Origin: Spirosoma fluviale
Lineage (GTDB): Bacteria > Bacteroidota > Bacteroidia > Cytophagales > Spirosomataceae
NCBI GenBank assembly: GCA_945901025.1
Contig: CAMDJW010000002.1
Coordinates: 264,004 to 328,003 of the forward strand
DNA: 64,000 nucleotides
Direction: 5' to 3'
The translations under genes were made by a program, and so were the position numbers. The notes under the pieces were generated by a model. That model ran no database searches and was not told the origin of the DNA. It saw only the letters and a list, made by a program, of their open reading frames with translations. Positions 44,464 through 52,592 of the stretch are shown here, one piece after another. Numbering within the stretch: position 1 is the stretch's first letter; each line of letters begins with the position of its first letter.

Positions 44464-45741
44464 TCAAGCCGCCGCCATTTCTTTAATCGCCTTAACCAAC
44501 ACATCTAACTCAGCCGTGGAGGTAAAAACATTGGCCGTAATTCTACAACCGTGCACATTTGAATTGTCGATGGCCACCGTATAAATTCCGTATTGATTCA
44601 AAAGCTTCTTGGCTAAATCCGGCGCTGGAATTCCTTTAATACCTACATTAGCAATGGCGCAATTTCGAGCAGGATCCTTCGGTGTATTCATTAACACACC
44701 ATCAATATTGCGAACACGAGAAGTCCAATAATTTTGCAAATAACGTAATCGGGCCAATTTATTTTCTGGACCCATTTTTTTATAAAAATCAATCGAACTT
44801 GAAATAGCTAAATGTGCATGCACAGGATGTGTTCCCAAATGACTTAAACGCTTGATATCAAATTCCTCATCTGGAAATTCCGCCTCCGCAATCAATGGCC
44901 AAATCTTGGCTATCTTTTCTTTTTTAACATATAACATGCCGACTCCTAAAGGAACTGCTAACCATTTATGTAAACTAGCCCCGTAATAATCACAACCCAA
45001 CTCAGGAAGCGTGTAAATAAGTTGGGCCACCGCATGTGCACCATCCACCATCACCTCAACTCCCTTTTCATGTGCCATTTGGCAGATCTTTTTAACCGGC
45101 ATCACTTGGCCCGAGATATTAACCACATGAGAAATTAACAACAACTTGGTTTTGGGTGTAATCGCATTGGCATACAAAGCCACAAGTTCATCATCTGAAG
45201 CCGGATCCAAAGGCAAAGAAACTACGTTGTTTTTCACTCCATAGCGCTTGGCGACCATTTTAAACATGTCCAACATCGCAGGATAATCTTGCTGAGCCAT
45301 CACCGCCTCATCCCCCGATTTCCAAGGGTATCCGCCAATAATCATATCCAAAGATTCCGTAGTATTGCGCGTTAACGTCAACTCTTTGGCTGAACAGCCC
45401 ATTAATTCCGCGACTAGACTGGTAGCTTTTTCCCGATTCGTAATTTGAGCCGTTCGCATATAATAAGCCCCTTGTAAATTTACCTCTCGAATATGCTTAA
45501 TGTATTGCTCTAAAATCTCTTCTGGAAGTATGTTATAATAGCCACTTTCCAAATTAATGTATTCCGATTTCAAGCGATATAATTTGCGGTATTTGGCCCA
45601 ATAGGCTTCGTCAATAGCTAAATCCTCCGAATTTTTCTCCTTCGCATACTCCATCAATTCTTCGATTTTACTAACAGGGGTCTTGATACTTGCGAATCCT
45701 GAAAGCAATGCCATATTTTTCAAAAAGACTCTTTTTTCCAT
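44464..45741 (-). CDS. Class V aminotransferase-fold PLP enzyme
   Basis: A 425-residue PLP enzyme of the isopenicillin-N-epimerase/cysteine-desulfurase-like fold. The PLP aspartate is in VEVMVDGAHAVAQ, and the Schiff-base lysine is in YYGASLHKWLAVPLG. TRNTTESLDMIIGGYPW is the phosphate-binding segment. The N-terminus MEKRVFLKNMALLSGFASIK looks like a short signal or anchor, so it may be exported. It is 14 bases downstream of the sterol-desaturase-like gene and is the last gene of a three-gene run. It could be a desulfurase, epimerase or lyase. Confidence 0.87.
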   Translation of the reverse strand: MEKRVFLKNMALLSGFASIKTPVSKIEELMEYAKEKNSEDLAIDEAYWAKYRKLYRLKSEYINLESGYYNILPEEILEQYIKHIREVNLQGAYYMRTAQITNREKATSLVAELMGCSAKELTLTRNTTESLDMIIGGYPWKSGDEAVMAQQDYPAMLDMFKMVAKRYGVKNNVVSLPLDPASDDELVALYANAITPKTKLLLISHVVNISGQVMPVKKICQMAHEKGVEVMVDGAHAVAQLIYTLPELGCDYYGASLHKWLAVPLGVGMLYVKKEKIAKIWPLIAEAEFPDEEFDIKRLSHLGTHPVHAHLAISSSIDFYKKMGPENKLARLRYLQNYWTSRVRNIDGVLMNTPKDPARNCAIANVGIKGIPAPDLAKKLLNQYGIYTVAIDNSNVHGCRITANVFTSTAELDVLVKAIKEMAAA

Positions 45742-45755
45742 GGTTACCAGATAAA

Positions 45756-46589
45756 TTAATAGTCCGTTTTGATATCTTTATTAAACGGCAAACCTAATTG
45801 GTATGACATGTTTTTATCTTGCCCTCCATCTAAAACATCAAGTCCATAGCGAATTTCAGTCAATTCCATCACTTGGAAAGTGCCAAAAATACGATCCCAA
45901 ATAGAAAAAATATTGCCATAATTTGAATCAGTTTGAGGCCTCACCTCGTGGTGATGAATCTTATGCATATTAGGCGAAACAATGACATAGGAAATGAATG
46001 TATCCACCGCTGCCGGCAAAGAAATATTGGCATGATTAAACTGAGACAGCAAAGCACTCAAGCTTTGATACACCATCACTAGCCACATAGGTGCCCCACA
46101 AATAAATACACCAATCAGCGTAAAAATCGCCCTAAATACACTCTCCCCGGGGTGATGGCGATTAGCCGTCGTGGTGTCCACATGCGTATCTGCATGATGG
46201 ACCATATGAAATTTCCAAAGAACTTTTACCTTATGTTCGATCCAGTGAATAAAATAAGCTCCCACTAAATCCAATAACAACATCCCCATTAAAAAGAATA
46301 GCCAAGTGGGCAAAGCATATATTTGCAAGAGTCCATAATGATTTAAAACTGTCCAATCACTTGCTTGCACAATGATCGTGGCAAAAATGAAATTAATGAT
46401 GATAGTCGTTAACGTAAATATCAAATTTAACTTAGCATGCTTCCATTTGCCATACTCATTTTTAAACATGGGGATCACTCCCTCGATGATCCAGAAAAAG
46501 GTAATTCCTCCGGCTAAAATAAGCGCTCTATGTGAGCTAGGAATGGTATCAAAATATGCAATCATTTGTTCTAACATCGCTAATATCAT
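45756..46589 (-). CDS. Sterol desaturase/fatty-acid hydroxylase family membrane enzyme
   Basis: This is a di-iron membrane oxygenase of 277 residues with four or more hydrophobic segments. The histidine clusters are FIHWIEHKVKVLWKFHMVHHADTHVD, NRHHPGES and NMHKIHHHEV, matching the HxxxH, HxxHH and HxxHH pattern of the family. The start may be the internal ATG at 46577 (MLEQMIAYF). Members hydroxylate or desaturate sterols, carotenoids or fatty acids; the substrate here is unknown. It lies between the FGE-type and aminotransferase genes. Confidence 0.87.
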   Translation of the reverse strand: MILAMLEQMIAYFDTIPSSHRALILAGGITFFWIIEGVIPMFKNEYGKWKHAKLNLIFTLTTIIINFIFATIIVQASDWTVLNHYGLLQIYALPTWLFFLMGMLLLDLVGAYFIHWIEHKVKVLWKFHMVHHADTHVDTTTANRHHPGESVFRAIFTLIGVFICGAPMWLVMVYQSLSALLSQFNHANISLPAAVDTFISYVIVSPNMHKIHHHEVRPQTDSNYGNIFSIWDRIFGTFQVMELTEIRYGLDVLDGGQDKNMSYQLGLPFNKDIKTDY

Positions 46590-46620
46590 TTAAAATGCTT
46601 TGCAGCAAAGTCTAAAAATT

Positions 46621-46650
46621 AAGGCCCATTGAGCTCAGGGCTAAGGCCTT
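46621..46650 (-). terminator. Possible terminator after the FGE-type gene
   Basis: AAGGCC and GGCCTT form a 6-bp stem about 13 bases past the FGE stop and are followed on the minus strand by AATTTTT. The loop is long (18 bases), so termination would be partial. Confidence 0.4.
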
Positions 46651-46662
46651 TTTCATTAAAAA

Positions 46663-47763
46663 TTATAAATCCTTCACACAACGAAATCCAGTATGCTCCA
46701 ATCCAGAATCCGGACTTGATTTCATTCTAGCCGCCACTCGGTAACTAGCACAATACGAATCATTACACAAAAATGACCCGCCCCGCATGACTTTTTTGGG
46801 AATTCCTGGCTCATCAGGATCAAAACTATCCTTGGGACCTCTGGGTGAAATCGCCAATTTAGGTTTTAAAACTTTATAATAATCAGGCCTATAATTATCA
46901 AAACACCACTCCCAAACATTGCCTCCCATATCCGACAAACCAAAGCCATTCGCCTGAAAACTTTTTACGGGAGCCGTGGTAAATTTATAGCCATCTTTCG
47001 CATCATCTTGATAAGGAAATTTCCCCTGCCAAGTATTTGCCTTGATTTTTCCCTTGTCCACCGATTCAGCTCCCCACGGATATTCCATATTTTTTAATCC
47101 CCCACGAGCGGCCCATTCCCATTCCGCCTCCGTAGGCAAACGTTTCCCAGCCCATTTCGCATAGGCCTGAGCATCATCCCAAGAAACTTGAACCACAGGA
47201 TGGTTTTCCTTTCCTAAGATATTGGAAAGTGGACCCGATGGATGACGCCAATCGGCCCCACGCTTAAATTGCCACCATTGACTATAATCACTTAAGTTTA
47301 CGGGGCCGAGGGTTGGCATAAAAACTAAAGAACTGGCGGCCAGTAAAGAATCCGGGGGTTTTGGGGTGCCAACAGGTACCTGTTTTTTCATTTCATCCCA
47401 ATCAATAGGTCGTTCAGCCGTAGTCACATAGCCCGTTGCCTGAACAAACTCCTGAAATTGAGCATTCGTAACCTCGGTTTGATCCATCCAAAAACTAGCC
47501 AACTTAACCATGTGAACGGGATACTCATCCGTTCTTCCCTCTTTGGTATGAGATCCCATACCAAAAATACCTGCTGGAATTCGAACCATTCCCTGCACAT
47601 TTATCCCCTTCGTATTGCTCGAGTTAATGACATTTTTGGCCAATATAAAACCCTTCTTTGAAGGTACAGGAACATGGCAAACAGGGATTTTTTTTGTTTG
47701 GGCAAACAAATTAAATCCGCAAAATAGGAGCATCAACAAAGCCTTTATTTTAAATCTAGTCAT
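46663..47763 (-). CDS. Formylglycine-generating-enzyme (FGE/SUMF1)-type protein
   Basis: A 366-residue exported protein (signal peptide ending LFAQT). The FGE-sulfatase domain is clear: VRIPAGIFGMGS, HPVVQVSWDDAQAYAKWAGKRLPTEAEWEWAARGG, GNVWEWCFDNYRPDYY, and GGSFLCNDSYCASYRVAARMK. The last block carries both cysteines (about residues 333 and 338) needed to bind copper and oxidise sulfatase cysteine to formylglycine in true FGEs. The usual NxG/TPDS-type end SSPDSGLEHTGFRC is also present. It is therefore probably a real FGE rather than one of the many paralogues that lack the pair. No sulfatase gene is in the window. It heads the run with the sterol-desaturase-like and aminotransferase genes. 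Confidence 0.88.
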   Translation of the reverse strand: MTRFKIKALLMLLFCGFNLFAQTKKIPVCHVPVPSKKGFILAKNVINSSNTKGINVQGMVRIPAGIFGMGSHTKEGRTDEYPVHMVKLASFWMDQTEVTNAQFQEFVQATGYVTTAERPIDWDEMKKQVPVGTPKPPDSLLAASSLVFMPTLGPVNLSDYSQWWQFKRGADWRHPSGPLSNILGKENHPVVQVSWDDAQAYAKWAGKRLPTEAEWEWAARGGLKNMEYPWGAESVDKGKIKANTWQGKFPYQDDAKDGYKFTTAPVKSFQANGFGLSDMGGNVWEWCFDNYRPDYYKVLKPKLAISPRGPKDSFDPDEPGIPKKVMRGGSFLCNDSYCASYRVAARMKSSPDSGLEHTGFRCVKDL

Positions 47764-47875
47764 ATATTCATTTAGCTTTTCGCCAAATCCTGATATTCAT
47801 TTCAAATTGTTTTAGCTAATTTAATAAAATTTAGAACTTTTATCATCTAATTTACAAGGGTAAACTTGATTTATT

Positions 47876-48553
47876 ATGATTTATGAAAACCTTAAGGGCT
47901 ATGATATTTATGCACTGGGCGATTCGGCGATCACGATTGAATTCGGGAAACATATTAATCCAGAGACCAATGACCTCGTCATTGCGCGCTTCAATCAATT
48001 TCAAGAAAATCCTATCAAAGGGGCCCTAGACCTAATTCCATCCTATCATTCTTTGACAATCTGTTATGATTTAAGCTTTGTGGCCAAACAAAAAATGGGG
48101 TTAAATTCGCTGATAGACCAAGTGAAATCGCGTTTAGAAGAACCTGTAGAATTACAGGCTAATTAGTCCAAATTACATGAAGTCCCTGTAGTTTATGGCG
48201 GCAAAAACGGATCAGATTTGTTGCGAGTGAGCCAAGAAAAAGGAATTGACCAAAATGAAATTATTCGTTTACACGCGGAACCTACCTATCGGGTGTATAT
48301 GTTAGGCTTCATCCCAGGATTTGCTTATTTAGGAGAACTAGATGCTAAACTTACGATGCCTCGAAAATCTTCCCCACAGCCCATGATCCCTGGTAGCATT
48401 GGAATCGCAGGTCTCCAAACAGGTATTTATCCATCCTTTTCCCCTGGAGGTTGGAACATCATAGGACATACCGATTACCCCCTTTTAACGAATGGAATAC
48501 CCATTCTGCAAGCAGGCGACCGAGTAAAATTCATTCCTCAAAACCAATTATGA
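47876..48553 (+). pseudogene. pxpB: 5-oxoprolinase subunit PxpB broken by an in-frame TAG
   Basis: The gene encodes the KipI-like subunit of the ATP-dependent 5-oxoprolinase PxpABC. Codons 1-96 (ALGDSAITIEFG, ARFNQF) and the part after the stop (GFIPGFAYLGELD, MPRKSSPQPMIPGSIGIAG, SPGGWNIIG) together make one complete PxpB in the same reading frame. They are separated only by TAG at 48164-48166, after LQAN. No frame change is needed, so one base substitution explains it. A second start at 48218 could make the C-terminal part alone. Either the gene is inactivated, or readthrough occurs, or this is a sequencing error. The ATGA overlap with pxpC is intact. Confidence 0.88.
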
Positions 48554-49476
48554 GCCTAATTATCCATAAGGTAGGAATTTTAGATACGATCCAACATTTT
48601 GGAATGAAAGGGCTGCAATCAAAAGGTATTCGGCCAGGAGGTGTCATGGACCAATTTTCCGCTTCGATTGCCAATGCACTCGTGGGCAATAAACTAAATG
48701 AAGACCTATTGGAAATTCATTTCCCCGCTTGCGAAATCACCTTTAAAAAATCATGCATCATTGCTCTAGTGGGCGCCCATTTTTCTGCTAAATTAAATGA
48801 AAAATACCTCCCCTTAAACAGGCCCATTCTGATTCCAACCAATGGCAAATTACAATTTGTCGCCCCTAAATCTGGCAGAATAGTGTATTTAGCTGTCCAA
48901 GGAGGACTGATGGGCCAAGGGCGACTCATAAAAAATAGTGAAATAGAATTTAAAAAGAAGCCCAAACTGAATTCCTCTTCCTTGCATATATTTCCATGGT
49001 CAGCAGATGTCGATTGGCAGAAATATTCCCCCGAAATTCATGTCATTCAAGGCCGAGAATGGGAGCGATTAAATGAAGAATCGCAAAGAAAATTTTGTTG
49101 CAAGCCCTTTAAATTATCCCACCATGCTGATCGCATGGGCTACCGATTGCTACATGAACCTTTCCACACAAGAACCAAGGAAGAAATCATTTCCTCTGCC
49201 GTTAATTTTGGAACGATTCAACTGCTTCCCAATGGACAAACGATTGTGCTGATGGCTGATCATCAAACGACCGGAGGATACCCAAGAATTGCGCACGTCA
49301 TTTCGGCCGATCTCCCCAAACTAGCGCAAAAAAGTCCCGGGGATGAAGTCGTATTTCATCTAACAGATCAAGAAACTGCTGAGAAAGAATGGGCAGCCCA
49401 ACAAAAACACATTAGACAAATTCAAAATATAAGCCAATTAAAACTAGATGAATTCTTTCAAAAAAATTCCAATTAA
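48550..49476 (+). CDS. pxpC: 5-oxoprolinase subunit PxpC (KipA-like)
   Basis: The biotin-dependent-carboxyltransferase-like subunit of 5-oxoprolinase, 308 residues from ATG 48550. This start (MSLIIHKVGILDTIQ) overlaps the pxpB stop as ATGA; the ORF-track start at 48451 is upstream and reads through pxpB in another frame. Typical segments are SKGIRPGGVMDQFSASIANALVGN, LVGAHFSAKLN and the closing TTGGYPRIAHVISADLPKLAQ. It works with PxpA and PxpB to cleave 5-oxoproline to glutamate using ATP. Translation coupling to the broken pxpB may reduce its expression. Confidence 0.9.
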   Translation: MSLIIHKVGILDTIQHFGMKGLQSKGIRPGGVMDQFSASIANALVGNKLNEDLLEIHFPACEITFKKSCIIALVGAHFSAKLNEKYLPLNRPILIPTNGKLQFVAPKSGRIVYLAVQGGLMGQGRLIKNSEIEFKKKPKLNSSSLHIFPWSADVDWQKYSPEIHVIQGREWERLNEESQRKFCCKPFKLSHHADRMGYRLLHEPFHTRTKEEIISSAVNFGTIQLLPNGQTIVLMADHQTTGGYPRIAHVISADLPKLAQKSPGDEVVFHLTDQETAEKEWAAQQKHIRQIQNISQLKLDEFFQKNSN

Positions 49477-50161
49477 TTGTGATTTAGGAGAAGGGATGCC
49501 TGACGATGCGGCTATAATCCCTTTCATCGACGAAGCGAATATTGCCTGTGGATTTCATGCAGGTAATTCGTTAACCATGCGAACAACGATCGCACATTGC
49601 CTCTCCCACCAAGTAAAAATAGGTGCCCATCCTTCCTACTTAGATCGGGAAAATTTTGGCCGAACCGTTGTCCCATTAAGCCCAACAGAAATATACCTAC
49701 TGGTCCAAAAACAAGTACTCATTTTACAGAAAATAGCAGCCGAGTCAGGGGCTAAACTAAACCACGTAAAACCTCATGGTGCTTTATACAATGAATCTGC
49801 GAAAAATGAAACCGTCGCTCGTGCCATTGCAAAAGCTATTTTTGACCTGGATCCATCCCTTATTTTATTTGGCCTAAGCCAAAGTCATTCCATTACTCAA
49901 GCTAGAATAATGGGATTAAAGGTAGCTAATGAAACTTTTGCAGATCGAGCTTATGTTGAGGATGGCAGTTTAATGCCGAGAAGCCAAAACGGGGCTGTTC
50001 ATGAAGACGTGGACTCATTAGTTCAGCAAGTCCTTAATATTCAAAATGGATTTGTAAAGACCAGCCATGGCCACAAAATAAAGTTAACATCAGACACTAT
50101 TTGCATTCATGGGGATGGCCCAAATGCACTAGCTTTTGCTAAAAAGATTCACAGCCTATAG
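49448..50161 (+). CDS. pxpA: 5-oxoprolinase subunit PxpA (LamB/YcsF family)
   Basis: The 237-residue LamB/YcsF protein has the family segments INCDLGEGMPDD, NIACGFHAGNSLTM, IGAHPSYLDRENFGR and HVKPHGALYN, and finishes with ICIHGDGPNAL. It is the catalytic subunit of PxpABC. It overlaps pxpC by 29 bases, so the three subunits are co-translated. It ends two bases from the convergent DUF6786-like gene with no terminator between. Loss of PxpB would leave it without a complete complex. Confidence 0.93.
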   Translation: MNSFKKIPINCDLGEGMPDDAAIIPFIDEANIACGFHAGNSLTMRTTIAHCLSHQVKIGAHPSYLDRENFGRTVVPLSPTEIYLLVQKQVLILQKIAAESGAKLNHVKPHGALYNESAKNETVARAIAKAIFDLDPSLILFGLSQSHSITQARIMGLKVANETFADRAYVEDGSLMPRSQNGAVHEDVDSLVQQVLNIQNGFVKTSHGHKIKLTSDTICIHGDGPNALAFAKKIHSL

Positions 50162-50163
50162 AC

Positions 50164-51381
50164 CTATTTAATCTGGTCCACGGTAATGCCAAAAACTTTC
50201 AAACTGATTTGATTTAAGTCTTCTTTAGGCCCCATAAAATGGATCGTTCGATGATGATGAGTTAACGTTTTTCCAGGATCCAATTCCGCTGCCGGAGAAG
50301 AACTCTCAATCTCATAAAATTTACCCAATTGGTTTCCATTGTTAACGCCATCATTGTATGCATTTACTACATCGCCACTTAAAGGGTCCTTTTGAAGCTC
50401 CCACTTTCCATTGACATATTGAGAATTACCCCCTGGCAAATCAAATTGGGCCACCGTCAACACCTTTTTTTCCGAATCATAACTTCCAATAAATGGCAAA
50501 GCCCGGGACGGAGAAATGCCTATCTTACTCCGATATTTTGCATCGGCCTTAAAAAATATAACTCCATTTTCATGTCTTAATCGGTCAGCCGGTACCTTCC
50601 CAAAATAATCATCCGTATAAACGGGGCCTGCCGCATCTTGTTTAAATGGCGCAACAACCATTGTTCTTTCAGAAGCATTTAACATGCTTAAAATCCAAAT
50701 GGATAGCATTCCATTGGTTTTATTCCAAGGATTTTTTCCTGTATTGGTAATGGAATTAGCGGTTTCAAACCCAACCATCTTAACCTCATTGGACAGATTA
50801 ATGCCGAGCAATTGGTTAATGTTTTCTTTACCCAATAATCGAATATCCCGATCCACACGCAGGTCCAAAGCTGTCCCTATATAATTTTCAAAATGCATAT
50901 CCTTGGTCAATTTCGCCTCCGATTTAGTCGCGGAAATGAGTTGGAACGCCTCTGAATCAATTTCCTTAGGTACTTGCCAATTTTCAAATGAAAAGTCATT
51001 CCCCTTCTTAAAATAAATGGAAAATTGGCCCCCCTCCGGCCCCAACCAAAACCGCTCTTCCCCCCCAAATGCCGTCATATGTTGGGTCGTCTTTCGGGTA
51101 GCCAATAAATCATAATTAAGCCAACCAAAAGAAGTACCATGATCGCCTTCGGCAGTACTGGTCATCACACGACCTTGTAAATTAGGGGAAATGATGATTT
51201 TAGCATCACCGCTAGAATCCTCTAATACTAGAATTCCCGGCTCACTTTTTTGAAGAAATTCGAGATCAAAACCAAAAGTGCCTTGGGTTGAAGGAGTGTT
51301 TGTGCAAGAAAAAGCCATAAATAAAAAACAGATTATATATTTCATGAGCAAAATCATCTTAAAATTTGGCGATTTTAACAT
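50164..51381 (-). CDS. DUF6786-like lipoprotein
   Basis: A 405-residue exported protein. A start at the inner ATG (MILLMKYIICFLFMAFSC, 51357) gives a clean lipoprotein signal with the lipobox FSC. The mature part resembles DUF6786: SPNLQGRVMTSTAEGD, TAFGGEERFWLGPEGGQFSIYFKKG and HHHRTIHFMG, a beta-sandwich of galactose-mutarotase-like shape. Function is unknown; relatives often occur beside carbohydrate genes. The neighbours here (pxpA convergent, haem-binding gene divergent) give no clear hint. A TAAGTTTG motif at 51418-51425 on the minus strand may be its -7 box. Confidence 0.75.
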   Translation of the reverse strand: MLKSPNFKMILLMKYIICFLFMAFSCTNTPSTQGTFGFDLEFLQKSEPGILVLEDSSGDAKIIISPNLQGRVMTSTAEGDHGTSFGWLNYDLLATRKTTQHMTAFGGEERFWLGPEGGQFSIYFKKGNDFSFENWQVPKEIDSEAFQLISATKSEAKLTKDMHFENYIGTALDLRVDRDIRLLGKENINQLLGINLSNEVKMVGFETANSITNTGKNPWNKTNGMLSIWILSMLNASERTMVVAPFKQDAAGPVYTDDYFGKVPADRLRHENGVIFFKADAKYRSKIGISPSRALPFIGSYDSEKKVLTVAQFDLPGGNSQYVNGKWELQKDPLSGDVVNAYNDGVNNGNQLGKFYEIESSSPAAELDPGKTLTHHHRTIHFMGPKEDLNQISLKVFGITVDQIK

Positions 51382-51448
51382 TTAATCTACGACATTTTTA
51401 AGATTAATTGTAAATTACAAACTTACAAATCTTGTTAACATCAAAAAA

Positions 51449-51949
51449 ATGATAAAAAAAATCGCCCTAGGCCTCATTGGCCTCTTGATCGTAATTCAAT
51501 TTATTCCCCAAGAGAAAAATCTTTCGGATGATCAACTATTTGATATTTCAAAGAAATACGAAATTCCTGCCGACGTACAAGTTATCTTGAAAAATGCGTG
51601 CAATGATTGCCACACCAATAAATCTACGTACCCATGGTATAGCAAGATCGAACCTGTAGGGTTTTGGTTAAATCACCACATCAATGACGGTAAAAAACAT
51701 TTGAATTTCTCCACTTTTTTACAAAAACCAATCGCGGTTCAGAATCATAAATTGGAAGAAGTTGTTGAACAAGTAGAGGAAAAAGAAATGCCAATGCCTT
51801 CGTATACCTATTTAGGCTTGCATGGGGATGCTAATTTAACAGACCAACAAAGAGAGATTTTGATCAAATGGGCAAAATCACAAATGGCAATGTTGAAAGC
51901 AACATATCCAGCGGATAGCTTGAAAATGAAGCCCCGACCTAAATCTTAA
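51449..51949 (+). CDS. Haem-binding domain protein (single CxxCH)
   Basis: A 166-residue exported protein with an N-terminal hydrophobic segment (IALGLIGLLIVIQF) and one haem motif, CNDCHTNKSTYPWYSKIEPVG, in a pattern typical of the haem_bd (PF14376) family. A methionine-rich part (EEKEMPMPSYTY) could supply the sixth ligand. Members are thought to carry electrons in the periplasm. It is convergent with the PepSY gene, which belongs to a putative flavin-based redox unit, so a redox connection is possible. Confidence 0.88.
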   Translation: MIKKIALGLIGLLIVIQFIPQEKNLSDDQLFDISKKYEIPADVQVILKNACNDCHTNKSTYPWYSKIEPVGFWLNHHINDGKKHLNFSTFLQKPIAVQNHKLEEVVEQVEEKEMPMPSYTYLGLHGDANLTDQQREILIKWAKSQMAMLKATYPADSLKMKPRPKS

Positions 51950-51953
51950 CTAA

Positions 51954-51996
51954 TATTTATTGGCTTTGGCAGAAAAATCACCAAAGCCAATAAATA
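51954..51996. terminator. Bidirectional terminator overlapping the PepSY stop
   Basis: TATTTATTGGCTTTGG and CCAAAGCCAATAAATA form a 16-bp perfect stem around an 11-base loop, between convergent genes. The right arm contains the last codons of the PepSY gene. The A/T ends of the arms provide U-rich RNA in either direction. Confidence 0.8.
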
Positions 51997-52592
51997 ATTC
52001 CAACAGCAATGATGCCAATCATGGCAACAAGCAATCCATTGCTGCGCCGTTTTTTTAAAAATAGCATTAGGATTAAACCCGTTATTGAAATTAAAGTCAT
52101 AAAAATGGCGGACAAATCGATCATCCAAGACCAGCCTTCGCCTGTGTCCCGGCCTTTGTGTAGGTCATTCATGACAGCTACAATTCCCATATTTGTTTCC
52201 GTTAAATGGTAGGCCCCATCTTCCCGGCTAATAAATATATCTGAAGTATATCCCGGGCCCTGAAACGATATAGAACATTCGCGGTCATCAATTCTAAAAT
52301 CATTCAACAATCCTTTCACTCCATGTGTCGCCCTAAAATATTCGACTATGGTCAATTTAGGAATTTTTGCGGTGTCGGATTGATTCACCCAAGCAGGATT
52401 TAATTTGGCATCTATTTCTTTGACCAATGTTTTTTCTGGAAACCAATCGACATGATTCAATGTCAATCCCGTGACCGCAAAGAAAAGGACAATGATAAAG
52501 CTAAACATGGATAAGTAAATATGGAGCCAGCGAGTCCATGTAGCGACTGGCGTCTTCCAATTTGTTTTTGAAGTGGCCATAGTTTTTTCCAT
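51978..52592 (-). CDS. PepSY-associated transmembrane protein
   Basis: A 204-residue inner-membrane protein. The first helix block is RWLHIYLSMFSFIIVLFFAVTGLTLNH, followed by a periplasmic PepSY-like region with AYHLTETNMGIVAVMNDLHKGRD and two more helices (WMIDLSAIFMTLISITGLILML, LLVAMIGIIAVGIIYWLW). It directly follows the ApbE-DUF2271 gene: the start is the next base after that stop. PepSY proteins of this kind pass electrons across the membrane in flavin-based systems. The HDLHKGRDTG segment lies between the helices, as in relatives. Conserved histidines could bind haem. Confidence 0.85.
   Translation of the reverse strand: MEKTMATSKTNWKTPVATWTRWLHIYLSMFSFIIVLFFAVTGLTLNHVDWFPEKTLVKEIDAKLNPAWVNQSDTAKIPKLTIVEYFRATHGVKGLLNDFRIDDRECSISFQGPGYTSDIFISREDGAYHLTETNMGIVAVMNDLHKGRDTGEGWSWMIDLSAIFMTLISITGLILMLFLKKRRSNGLLVAMIGIIAVGIIYWLW

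Noticed and set aside
48451-48549. Upstream start of PxpC in the ORF track
   Set aside because: The extension overlaps the PxpB coding end in another frame, and ATG 48550 gives the usual ATGA coupling and the standard N-terminus.
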